Assembly (NCBI GenBank): GCA_017998095.1
Contig: JAGODU010000196.1
Location: 1-7,011 of the forward strand
Direction of reading: 5' to 3'
DNA from: Prolixibacteraceae bacterium
Lineage (GTDB): Bacteria > Bacteroidota > Bacteroidia > Bacteroidales > Prolixibacteraceae
Length of the DNA stretch: 7,011 nt
Under the pieces are notes generated by a model. It ran no database searches and was not told where the DNA came from. It worked only from the letters and a program-made list of their open reading frames with translations. A program made the translations under genes and the position numbers. Shown here in pieces: positions 1 through 5,809 of this stretch; the stretch's first letter is position 1, and every line of letters begins with the position of its first letter.

Positions 1-1
1 T

Positions 2-649
2 CAATCGTTTGAATATATTCAGGTTGGTAATAAAAAGCTTAACAATGCTGAAAATTTCTATTCTTTCAATGGACTTATAGAATATTTTGACGAAGTTAAA
101 GTAGAAGAAGATCTTAACCTTGATCCATTGGAAGTAATCATTAAAACCTCTATTGGTGAAATTCAAGGTTCAATTAGTATCCCTGATACAATCAAATCTT
201 TTACAGTTGATGCAGCTGATAATATTTCAACTGGAACTCCGGTAACTGTTTCCTGGAGCGGTAGCAATGCTGACTATTATGAAGTTAGGTACATCTATGA
301 GTATATGGTTGACGAACAAAATTTTAATGAGATATTTGCTGATACCATTGTAGCTTCATTAAGTGTAACATTAGAAGGTTCAAGATTTGCTAAAGATGGG
401 AGGATTTTCAGCTTCAAGGTACGCCCGATAAATGGTCCAATTCCAGTTGAAGGAACAAAACACAACATGAAAGGTGATGGTTTTGGTTACCTAATCTTCG
501 AGAATGATATTAAAAGGTCAGACAAATTAATTACTGTTGGAAAAGGTATTAGTGAGCCATTTGTTGGTGCTATAAGTAGTAAATCGGTCAAAATTGAAGA
601 TGATACTGAATATATTTTGAAAATGGCTGAAAAACTTGGAATTAAGTAG
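2..649 (+). CDS. Unrecognised secreted-type protein, C-terminal part (5' end outside window)
   Basis: The reading frame is open from base 2 to the TAG at 647-649 with no stop, so this is the last 215 residues of a longer protein. The TTG at 128 is only an internal leucine codon. I do not recognise a family. Around visible residues 55-160 there is an alternating, strand-rich stretch with an Ig/fibronectin-III-like look: 'TGTPVTVSWSGSNADYYEVRY', then a threonine/serine-rich strand, then 'FSFKVRPINGP'. This resembles the beta-sandwich modules of Bacteroidota surface lipoproteins, but that is an impression from pattern, not a match. The tail after it (about 175-215) is charged and probably helical at the end (EYILKMAEKLGIK). 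No catalytic motif is visible. The signal peptide or lipobox, if any, lies upstream. It is followed by a 109-bp gap before the next gene on the same strand, so it is probably a separate transcription unit. Confidence 0.8.
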   Translation, partial: QSFEYIQVGNKKLNNAENFYSFNGLIEYFDEVKVEEDLNLDPLEVIIKTSIGEIQGSISIPDTIKSFTVDAADNISTGTPVTVSWSGSNADYYEVRYIYEYMVDEQNFNEIFADTIVASLSVTLEGSRFAKDGRIFSFKVRPINGPIPVEGTKHNMKGDGFGYLIFENDIKRSDKLITVGKGISEPFVGAISSKSVKIEDDTEYILKMAEKLGIK

Positions 650-662
650 TATTACTTTATTG

Positions 663-686
663 TTCTTGAATATTAAGAATATTTTT
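663..686 (+). terminator. Weak candidate terminator after the first gene
   Basis: Fourteen bases after the stop codon, TTCTT (663-667) can pair with AAGAA (675-679), extended by a G-T pair, around a 5-base loop. It is followed by TATTTTT. The stem is short and AT-rich, so it is only a candidate intrinsic terminator. Confidence 0.3.
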
Positions 687-729
687 AATTGAATCAAAAT
701 AATCTGAATCTTGTGCAACGCCTGAAAGA

Positions 730-737
730 TTAATTTG
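730..737 (+). promoter_or_regulatory. Possible -7 promoter box for the 759-2406 gene pair
   Basis: TTAATTTG matches the Bacteroidota TAnnTTTG -7 element at five of its six fixed positions (A to T at the second base). It lies 21 bases before the ATG at 759. No convincing -33 TTTG box is seen at the usual 19-21 base distance, so support is weak. Confidence 0.25.
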
Positions 738-758
738 TCATTAAGAGAAAAAAACCTT

Positions 759-1349
759 ATGAATGTAAAAGTATTTCTCTTTTTGATTGTATTTTCCATT
801 GCTCCTATTCTATTAATAGGGCAGAACGTTAAGCTTGGATATAACTTTGACTTTATTAATCCGGGCTTTACTGCCGGGTACGAGCATTTGTATAAAATAA
901 AAAACAATGAACGTAAACTGAAATCCGGGAAGATAAGAAGTAGTAAATGGGAAAGTATTATTTCAGGAAACATTGGATTTTATCACCATACCGGTTTCCA
1001 TGATAACATTTATGTCACTTTTGGTTGGGCAAAACGAAGGGTAAGTGCCAAAGGTTTTTATTTTGATTTTTCACCTGAAATAGGTTTAAGCCGTACTTTC
1101 GTGGCAGGTACAACTTACAACATTGAAAATCCTGATAATATAGAAATAAAAAGCAGTTCAGGATATTTCTATCCACTGCTTGGTCTGGGATTTGGTATAG
1201 GTCACGATTTTTCTGCAAGGAATAAAAACATTCCGATAATGGCGTCTTTAAACATAAAAGGCATAGCCATGTATCCTTATAACAGCTTCTTTTATTTAAG
1301 GCCTATTGTGGAGTTGGGATTGATATACAGAATTAAACAAGTGAAATAA
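759..1349 (+). CDS. Secreted, outer-membrane beta-barrel-like protein of unknown function
   Basis: This is a 196-residue protein read from the ATG at 759. An upstream in-frame TTG at 735 would add eight charged or polar residues before the signal peptide, so the ATG is preferred. Residues 1-21 form a hydrophobic signal peptide that probably ends LIG, with Gln22 as the first mature residue. The mature part has short alternating polar/aromatic strands rich in Gly, Phe and Tyr ('KLGYNFDF', 'GNIGFYHHTGF', 'IYVTFGWAKRR', 'FYFDFSPEIGLSR', 'LLGLGFGIGHDF') and ends in a strand-like segment, ELGLIYRIKQVK. This fits a small outer-membrane barrel of about eight strands. No specific family is recognised, and a periplasmic beta-rich protein is the alternative. 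The hydrolase lipoprotein gene starts 7 bp downstream, so the two are almost certainly co-transcribed. No Shine-Dalgarno is seen. Confidence 0.8.
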   Translation: MNVKVFLFLIVFSIAPILLIGQNVKLGYNFDFINPGFTAGYEHLYKIKNNERKLKSGKIRSSKWESIISGNIGFYHHTGFHDNIYVTFGWAKRRVSAKGFYFDFSPEIGLSRTFVAGTTYNIENPDNIEIKSSSGYFYPLLGLGFGIGHDFSARNKNIPIMASLNIKGIAMYPYNSFFYLRPIVELGLIYRIKQVK

Positions 1350-1356
1350 TCAGATT

Positions 1357-2406
1357 ATGAAGAGATATTCGATATTCAAGATATCAGTAGCATTATTTAC
1401 TATGGTACTGTTTTTTACATCGTGTTATAAAGAAGAAATAACAATAGGATCGGCAGCTTCCGATTATTTTTACGTTGAACGCAATGGCGCTTCGATGATG
1501 ACATTGGTGAGGGGAAATACTGAAAGCAAAAAGTTTCTGCTCATTATACACGGAGGTCCGGGTGATAGTGGAATATCATATTATAATCCGGATATGAATA
1601 AATATATTGAAAGCAGATATGCTGTTGCATATTACGATCAGAGAGATGCAGGAGCATCACAGGGAAATGATAACATGAAAGATATTTCGCTTGAAAATAT
1701 GGTTGAAGATGTCAGAGGATTGATAAAGGTTTTGAAAAAAAGATATGGTCAGGATATCGATATTTATATGATGGGACATAGCTTTGGCGGCTTACTTTCA
1801 TCAGCCTTTATGACTACCGATAATTATCAGGAAATGGTAAAGGGCTGGATTTATGTTGACGGGGCTCATGATTATACGAAAAATGATTCTTTAACAAGGT
1901 TAATGCTTATTTCTGAAGGTGAAAAACAAATAGCCCTTGGAAAGAACATAGAAGAGTGGGGCGAAATAATGCAATACTGCAATGAGCACCCGGGAAATTT
2001 CAGTGTTGAAGAATCGATGAAGTACAACTCACTTGCATGGAAAGCCCAATCGTTGATTGAAGAAATACATAAGCCTGAAAGCCTGGGATTTCCTCCTTTA
2101 AATTCACCGACAATGATGGTTCCGGTTACTGCAAAATTAAGTGCTTTAGTTGCTAATGGAGATTTTATAAAAGATATTGTTCATGCCGGTTATTGTGATG
2201 TATTGTACAAAGTAAAGTTGCCTGTTTTGATAATTTATGGCAAATACGACTTTGTTTGCCCGAAGGGACTGGGCGAAGAGTTGATTTCTTTAATCAGTTC
2301 AAAGGATAAGCAAATGGTAATATCAGAAGTAAGCTCCCACGTACCAATGAATGAAGATCCTGAATTCTTTTACTCTCAGGTAATTGGTTTTATTGAAAAT
2401 CATTAA
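1357..2406 (+). CDS. Alpha/beta-hydrolase lipoprotein (proline iminopeptidase-like, S33-type)
   Basis: This 349-residue protein has a type II signal peptide: a hydrophobic run, then lipobox FTSC with the lipidated Cys at residue 23. It is therefore anchored in the envelope, in the outer membrane if Bacteroidota sorting rules apply. The alpha/beta-hydrolase core is complete. It has the oxyanion loop HGGPG at 65-69, a DQRD turn at 94-97 in place of the usual DQRG, the nucleophile elbow GHSFGG with Ser142, a probable acid Asp298 in YGKYDF, and the catalytic His328 in SSHVP. A cap region of about 165-280 sits between Ser and Asp. The HGGPG plus DQRx combination is typical of proline iminopeptidase-related hydrolases (peptidase S33). 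An amino-terminal peptide bond is thus one possible substrate, but esters or amides are equally possible. The gene follows the barrel-like gene by 7 bp and converges on the serine-hydrolase gene, with 18 bp between stop codons. Confidence 0.93.
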   Translation: MKRYSIFKISVALFTMVLFFTSCYKEEITIGSAASDYFYVERNGASMMTLVRGNTESKKFLLIIHGGPGDSGISYYNPDMNKYIESRYAVAYYDQRDAGASQGNDNMKDISLENMVEDVRGLIKVLKKRYGQDIDIYMMGHSFGGLLSSAFMTTDNYQEMVKGWIYVDGAHDYTKNDSLTRLMLISEGEKQIALGKNIEEWGEIMQYCNEHPGNFSVEESMKYNSLAWKAQSLIEEIHKPESLGFPPLNSPTMMVPVTAKLSALVANGDFIKDIVHAGYCDVLYKVKLPVLIIYGKYDFVCPKGLGEELISLISSKDKQMVISEVSSHVPMNEDPEFFYSQVIGFIENH

Positions 2407-2415
2407 AATTATAAA

Positions 2416-2453
2416 AAGAGGTCATCAGTGTTTAAGCCCTCTGATGACTTCTT
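2416..2453 (-). terminator. Rho-independent terminator of the 4268-2425 unit, possibly bidirectional
   Basis: The arms at 2416-2428 and 2441-2453 form a 13-bp stem with one G-T pair; the perfect core is GTCATCAG/CTGATGAC. The loop is 12 bases. On the minus strand the stem runs into a U-rich tract (CTCTTTTTATAATTTT read 5'-3'), the pattern of an intrinsic terminator. The TGA stop of the serine-hydrolase gene (2425-2427) lies inside the 3' arm, so the last nine or so codons form the hairpin. On the plus strand the stem is followed only by CTTCTTCT, so it would be a weaker stop for the opposing hydrolase gene. Confidence 0.75.
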
Positions 2454-3501
2454 CTACAAGGTAAATTGATTCATCGGCATCGGTGTATTGATTGTCTCCA
2501 AATTGTTCTGAAGTGATAATCACAACCAGGTCTTCTTCAGGAACAACAAAGATGAATTGTCCTCCTGCTCCCCAAGTCCAGAAGTATTTATTTTCAGGAT
2601 TGACCCAAAACAGATATCCGTACTTGCGACCGTATATTTCAGTCTTAAAGGTTGTAGCTTCTTTAATATATTCAGGAGAAAGGATTTGTTTGTCATTATA
2701 TTTGCCGTTATCAAGCAGCATTAAACCTATTTTGGCCAGATCGCGAGGAGTCATCCATAAACCGAATCCTCCAAAAGGTGTATTATCCTTATTCCTGCTC
2801 CAGAAATAATTATCAATGCCAAGAGGTGAGAAGAGATTGCTATCGGCAAATTCTACCAAATCAGTTTTTGTGCTGTTAGAAACAACCTTGACTAAAAGTT
2901 GCGGGTCGGAATTCTTATAATAAGATTCGACACCGGGGCTATTCTTAACAGGAAGTTCAACAATAAAGCGGGTAAGATCATCAGGCACTGAAGCCAGCAA
3001 CATTTCCTCCTCAATTCTGTCATTGTCATAATCAATACCTGAACGCATTGTCAGGCATTGTTCTATAGTCAGATTATGAATTGAAGGGGAAGAATATTGA
3101 AGATATTCAGGGATATATTTGAAGACCGAATCATTAACATTGTTGATATAGCCTTTATCAATAGCAATACCTGTCAGCATTGAAATAAAACTCTTAGTAG
3201 TAGACCATAACTGATGAGGGGTTTCCCTGTCGGATAAATCACGGGGATAAGATTCAACTGCAATTTTACCTTTGTGTACAACAACAAAACTCCTGACCAT
3301 AAGAAACTTTTCTTCAGAATAAATATCTGAAAGAAGGCCATTCAGAATATCCATTTTGAAATTTTCAGAATTAAAGGGTTCAGTTTCCCATCCGTCATTT
3401 AGTTTAGCAGGAATGTACTCAACAGATTTTAATTTAAGGTCATCATCTTTCAGGCAGCTTGTAAACAAAAAGATACCTAAGGCGAGTATAATATATTTCA
3501 T
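2425..3501 (-). CDS. Serine-hydrolase lipoprotein, class C beta-lactamase/PBP-like fold
   Basis: This 358-residue protein has a short type II signal peptide with lipobox FTSC and lipidated Cys16, followed by Asp residues. The beta-lactamase (class C) family motifs are present in order: SxxK as Ser100-Thr-Thr-Lys103 in 'LWSTTKSF', YxN as Tyr195-Lys-Asn197 in 'YYKNSDP', and the third box as WGAGGQ (310-315), which replaces KTG as is usual in the esterase/peptidase-like members. Between them are the family signatures 'LTIEQCLTMRSGIDYD' and 'FGLWMTPRDLAKIGLMLLDNGKYND'. It should be an envelope-anchored acyl-serine enzyme. Members act as D-aminopeptidases, esterases or 6-aminohexanoate-dimer hydrolases as well as beta-lactamases, so the substrate is unknown and a resistance role should not be assumed. 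The start ATG overlaps the previous stop as ATGA (3498-3501), indicating translational coupling with the upstream barrel-like gene. Confidence 0.94.
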   Translation of the reverse strand: MKYIILALGIFLFTSCLKDDDLKLKSVEYIPAKLNDGWETEPFNSENFKMDILNGLLSDIYSEEKFLMVRSFVVVHKGKIAVESYPRDLSDRETPHQLWSTTKSFISMLTGIAIDKGYINNVNDSVFKYIPEYLQYSSPSIHNLTIEQCLTMRSGIDYDNDRIEEEMLLASVPDDLTRFIVELPVKNSPGVESYYKNSDPQLLVKVVSNSTKTDLVEFADSNLFSPLGIDNYFWSRNKDNTPFGGFGLWMTPRDLAKIGLMLLDNGKYNDKQILSPEYIKEATTFKTEIYGRKYGYLFWVNPENKYFWTWGAGGQFIFVVPEEDLVVIITSEQFGDNQYTDADESIYLVEEVIRGLKH

Positions 3502-4268
3502 TTTTTCAGTTTTGACATTGGAAATTGAAAAACAAATTGATTTGTGAACAGCTGAGTATTCTTTGAAAGGGCAGTCTGCTGGTAATGAAGCCTGTATCCG
3601 AAAGTCAGATTATTAATTGTTTGAAAGTAAACTCCTGTTTCAATTTCAAACAATTTATTTCCGATAGTATAAAAGTTGAAATCAGAGTTCAGCCGCTTTA
3701 AAATATCACTAACCTTGAGGTCAGGTTCATTAAGGATAAGATTGCGATCAGCAGGAGGACGACTAAGAAAACCGAATAATGGAATATTAACAGGAATTAT
3801 CAGTTTCGCTCCATTTTTTAGTGGTATATAATAAACAGCAGAAGCAGAAATATCGGCAGGAGTAATCCAGTAAAGATGTTGAGAATCATAGTTTTCGTTT
3901 GAATAAAACAGGTTTGAATATCTAATATTTCCTCCAAACTTAAACCTGCTGTTGATATCTAAAAGAAATCTGTAATGCAAAGACGGGTTTATAAACCAGT
4001 TTGGCCAGCCGTACCTGTTCCAAAGAAAAGCATGGGTGAGATTAAAACCAAAATTATGAGTTATTTTGTTGTTTACAATGTTATAGTCAACTTGCAGGGA
4101 GTAATTTATCCCATCGTTTCTTAGACCGTTGAAAAGATATTCCTTATACTGAGTGTTCCCTAATGATACTGAAGCCTGAAACCCTTTGTCAGGAATTAAG
4201 AGAGATTGGCAAATTGCAGGTTTTAATAAAAAAACAAAAAAAATACAAAGTACTATAATCTTGTTCAT
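3498..4268 (-). CDS. Secreted, outer-membrane beta-barrel-like protein of unknown function
   Basis: This 256-residue protein has a signal peptide of about 20 residues ending AIC, then Gln21. The Cys20 is not a lipobox cysteine, because Ile precedes it. The mature chain is dominated by alternating, aromatic-rich strands ('HNFGFNLTHAFLW', 'NPSLHYRFLL', 'FKFGGNIRYSNLFY', 'ISASAVYYIPL', 'LTFGYRLHYQQ', 'NQFVFQF'), about ten or more. The last strand ends in Phe, followed by a short basic tail MSKLKK. This is the look of an outer-membrane barrel. No named family is recognised, and no convincing similarity to the barrel-like protein at 759-1349 is visible by eye. It shares an ATGA overlap with the downstream serine-hydrolase lipoprotein, so the two are made together. 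A CATATTTG element at 4299-4292 on the minus strand is one base off the -7 consensus, but no good -33 box accompanies it. Confidence 0.82.
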   Translation of the reverse strand: MNKIIVLCIFFVFLLKPAICQSLLIPDKGFQASVSLGNTQYKEYLFNGLRNDGINYSLQVDYNIVNNKITHNFGFNLTHAFLWNRYGWPNWFINPSLHYRFLLDINSRFKFGGNIRYSNLFYSNENYDSQHLYWITPADISASAVYYIPLKNGAKLIIPVNIPLFGFLSRPPADRNLILNEPDLKVSDILKRLNSDFNFYTIGNKLFEIETGVYFQTINNLTFGYRLHYQQTALSKNTQLFTNQFVFQFPMSKLKK

Positions 4269-4336
4269 AGACTGTAGTTTGGTTATCTGTTCAAATATGC
4301 ACTTTTTGAAACAAATAATTAATCAATAGGTTAAAA

Positions 4337-4358
4337 ATTGATAAAAAAATTTATCAAT
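4337..4358 (-). terminator. AT-rich hairpin, candidate terminator of the kinase-like gene
   Basis: ATTGATAAA (4337-4345) and TTTATCAAT (4350-4358) are perfect 9-base inverted arms around a 4-base loop. They lie in the 141-bp gap after the kinase-like gene. On the minus strand the stem is followed by TTTTTAACC, consistent with an intrinsic terminator, although the stem has only one G-C pair. It could instead be a protein-binding palindrome for the barrel-like gene that starts 69 bases further on. The rest of the gap holds an A-rich stretch and no other feature I can support. Confidence 0.5.
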
Positions 4359-4409
4359 CAGTTATAGAGTCTGTATTAAGGGAAATTAAAAAAAAGGAGA
4401 AAACAAAGT

Positions 4410-5045
4410 TTAATTTACAATCCCCCTGTATTTTAGATATTTGATTATTAATTTAACAGCATTGTCGATACCTGTCTTGCTAACATCAACAGAAAGGTCG
4501 TAGTTAGTTAAATTGGTCCATTCCTTACCTGTAAAAGATTTACAGTAATGAGCCCTGTCATTGTCGCATCTGGTAATCATCTTGTTGGCTTCATCTTCTG
4601 AAACATTGTAAACACTTTGTATCCTTTTGTTTCTGAACTCTTTGTCACCGTAAAGAAAAACAGCTACATGATTTTGAGCATCTTTGAGGATGTGAAATCC
4701 ACAGCGGCCTATTATTATTGCAGGACTTTTTGATGCTGCGCTAATAATAATCTCCTTTTCCACATCATAAAGCTCAGAGCTTGTAGGAAGCATTGTGCTT
4801 TTAGGCAGATAAACATCTGGATGATAAGTATTGACAAGAAATAGAGTTTGCCACACCGATGTGATCTTTTCATCACGGGACTCAATATCTTCTTCGAGAA
4901 CAGAAAACATTTCTGCAGCTTTGGAAATGATTTCACGGTCAACATACCTGATGTTAAGCTTTTTGGCAAGTTGCTGACCTACATAAGAACCACCACAGCC
5001 AAGTTGGCGGCTTATGCTGATTACAAAAGGCTTAATCTTTTCCAT
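4410..5045 (-). CDS. Cytidylate kinase-like family protein (AAA_26/Cytidylate_kin2)
   Basis: This 211-residue soluble protein has no signal peptide, so it is cytoplasmic. It matches the cytidylate-kinase-like family often annotated as Cytidylate_kin2. The N-terminal nucleotide-binding strand and loop are 'ISISRQLGCGG' (9-19), followed by 'GQQLAKKLNIRYVDREII' (23-40). The glycine loop lacks the classic GKS/T of a Walker A, as I recall is normal for this family. Further motifs are 'IIIGRCGF' (110-117), 'VAVFLYGDKEFR' (127-138), a lid-like 'DNDRAHYCKSFTGKEW' (161-176) and the closing 'YDLSVDVSKTGID' (182-194). It is a P-loop phosphotransferase by fold. The true substrate of this family is not settled, and it should not be taken as the housekeeping cmk. 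The gene stands alone, with gaps of about 110-140 bp on both sides. It has an AAGGAGG Shine-Dalgarno seven bases from the ATG, unlike its neighbours. Confidence 0.9.
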   Translation of the reverse strand: MEKIKPFVISISRQLGCGGSYVGQQLAKKLNIRYVDREIISKAAEMFSVLEEDIESRDEKITSVWQTLFLVNTYHPDVYLPKSTMLPTSSELYDVEKEIIISAASKSPAIIIGRCGFHILKDAQNHVAVFLYGDKEFRNKRIQSVYNVSEDEANKMITRCDNDRAHYCKSFTGKEWTNLTNYDLSVDVSKTGIDNAVKLIIKYLKYRGIVN

Positions 5046-5052
5046 AGTCTTT

Positions 5053-5059
5053 CCTCCTT
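5053..5059 (-). promoter_or_regulatory. Strong Shine-Dalgarno of the kinase-like gene
   Basis: On the minus strand AAGGAGG lies seven bases before the ATG at 5045-5043. It confirms the start. It is notable because no other gene in the window has a recognisable ribosome binding site, as is usual in Bacteroidota. Confidence 0.7.
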
Positions 5060-5060
5060 A

Positions 5061-5103
5061 ATCAATTTGTTACACTGTTATAAAAAAAATAACAATAATT
5101 GAT
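5061..5103. repeat. Nested AT-rich inverted repeats in the leader of the kinase-like gene
   Basis: Outer arms ATCAATTTGTTA (5061-5072) and TAACAA-TA-ATTGAT (5090-5103) pair with a 2-base bulge. Competing with this, TGTTAT (5076-5081) pairs with ATAACA (5089-5094). In a minus-strand transcript the outer hairpin would end one base before the AAGGAGG ribosome binding site. It lacks a following U-tract, so it is a poor terminator for the upstream DUF4251 gene. It may be a leader structure or an operator, and chance in AT-rich DNA is also possible. Confidence 0.35.
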
Positions 5104-5156
5104 AAGGAAATGTTGCTTAATAATATGTTTATTTTAACATTAAAAGTAACAGCATA

Positions 5157-5663
5157 TTATTCAGACAGATTGCTGATATCGCCCCAATATGAAATATTGC
5201 TTCTGTTGTTTGAAGTGACAGATAATGAAGAGTTTTCTTTTCCTGTCAGTGTGAAATGCAAAACAACATTATCTCTGGGTATATTAACCTTGATGGTAAT
5301 ATCAATCTTTGACTTTTTGTTGTTTACTTTCAATTTGTAATTAATGATTGGTTCTTCAAAGTGAAAACCGCCTCTTTCATTGAGGTTCACGTTGTATGCC
5401 CTTCCGTAGAAAGGAAGTTCACAAAAGACAGAATCATTTCTGACAGTGACATAATAACCATCACCTCCAACATGAATAGCAGAGGCAGACATTGGTAAAA
5501 CCTGTTCTGTCGAAAATAGAAAACTTTTGCTTTCTGCCATATTTAGCAAATCGGCAAACTCAATACTGTCTTTAATATGTCTTTCCCTTTTAATACATTC
5601 ATTCTTTGAAAAAAGGGGTGCTGATAACAGCAGCAATATGCTAAGTATGAATATTTTTTTCAT
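5157..5663 (-). CDS. Exported DUF4251 domain protein
   Basis: This 168-residue protein has a clear type I signal peptide (residues 1-19, MKK then a leucine-rich core, probable cleavage after LFS). The mature part matches DUF4251, a Bacteroidota family of unknown function. The match shows in a glycine-containing strand 'HVGGDGYYVTVRNDSVFCELPFYGRA' (64-89) with the hallmark LPFYGRA, a 'GGFHFEEP' turn (98-105), paired strands 'KIDITIKVNI' and 'VVLHFTLTGKENSSLSVTSNNR', and the closing 'SNISYWGDI' (155-163). Length is near normal for the family, so it appears complete. It is predicted to be a periplasmic or surface beta-rich protein with no visible catalytic residues. It diverges from hicAB across a 146-bp intergenic region and is separated from the kinase-like gene by 111 bp, so it is probably transcribed alone. 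No convincing promoter element is seen for it. Confidence 0.88.
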   Translation of the reverse strand: MKKIFILSILLLLSAPLFSKNECIKRERHIKDSIEFADLLNMAESKSFLFSTEQVLPMSASAIHVGGDGYYVTVRNDSVFCELPFYGRAYNVNLNERGGFHFEEPIINYKLKVNNKKSKIDITIKVNIPRDNVVLHFTLTGKENSSLSVTSNNRSNISYWGDISNLSE

Positions 5664-5762
5664 GGTATTATCATTTAGTTAGTGATCAGGGAAATACAAC
5701 AAAATATGTACCAAAGCACTTTAATAAAATGAAATAATTATTTGAGGAAATCGCATCTGTAT

Positions 5763-5780
5763 TATAACAAAAATGTTATA
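5763..5780. promoter_or_regulatory. Candidate HicB operator palindrome
   Basis: TATAACA (5763-5769) and TGTTATA (5774-5780) are perfect 7-base inverted arms separated by AAAA. The site lies 29 bases before the hicA start, and its right arm overlaps the TAnnTTTG promoter box by four bases. HicB proteins with a C-terminal DNA-binding domain commonly repress their own operon, so this is the natural operator candidate. The assignment to HicB is inference. Confidence 0.55.
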
Positions 5781-5784
5781 TTTG
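5777..5784 (+). promoter_or_regulatory. -7 box of the hicAB promoter
   Basis: TATATTTG matches the Bacteroidota -7 consensus TAnnTTTG exactly. Transcription would begin near 5790, giving a leader of about 20 bases before the hicA ATG at 5810. A clear -33 TTTG is not present at the expected distance (the region reads ATCTGT), so the promoter may be weak. Confidence 0.6.
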
Positions 5785-5809
5785 AAATGCCAGACATTAG
5801 TTGTAAATA

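Noticed and set aside
128..649. TTG at 128 as the start of the first gene
   Set aside because: The frame is open back to base 2 with ordinary protein-like sequence, so the gene enters from outside the window.
735..758. TTG start for the first barrel-like protein
   Set aside because: It would put eight polar residues before a textbook signal peptide; the ATG at 759 is better, and the TTG lies inside a possible promoter box.
527..973. Minus-strand open frame across 527-973
   Set aside because: It lies across the end of one plus-strand gene and the start of the next, antisense to both, has a low-complexity Phe/Ile-rich product and matches no family.
2492..2809. Plus-strand open frame inside the serine-hydrolase gene
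   Set aside because: It is antisense to a gene with intact SxxK, YxN and GAGG motifs, and its translation has no family features.
2425..3501. Antibiotic-resistance beta-lactamase
   Set aside because: The third motif is GAGG-type rather than KTG, and the family is mostly peptidases and esterases, so resistance is not supported.
4207..4268. Lipoprotein signal in the second barrel-like protein (Cys20)
   Set aside because: The residue before the cysteine is Ile, not Gly/Ala/Ser, so it is not a lipobox; cleavage before Gln21 by signal peptidase I fits better.
4848..5102. Plus-strand open frame over the start of the kinase-like gene
   Set aside because: It is a shadow of the kinase-like gene's N-terminus and ends in a low-complexity Lys/Asn run.
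5110..5340. Plus-strand open frame overlapping the end of the DUF4251 gene
   Set aside because: It is antisense to the conserved C-terminal DUF4251 strands and has no recognisable product.
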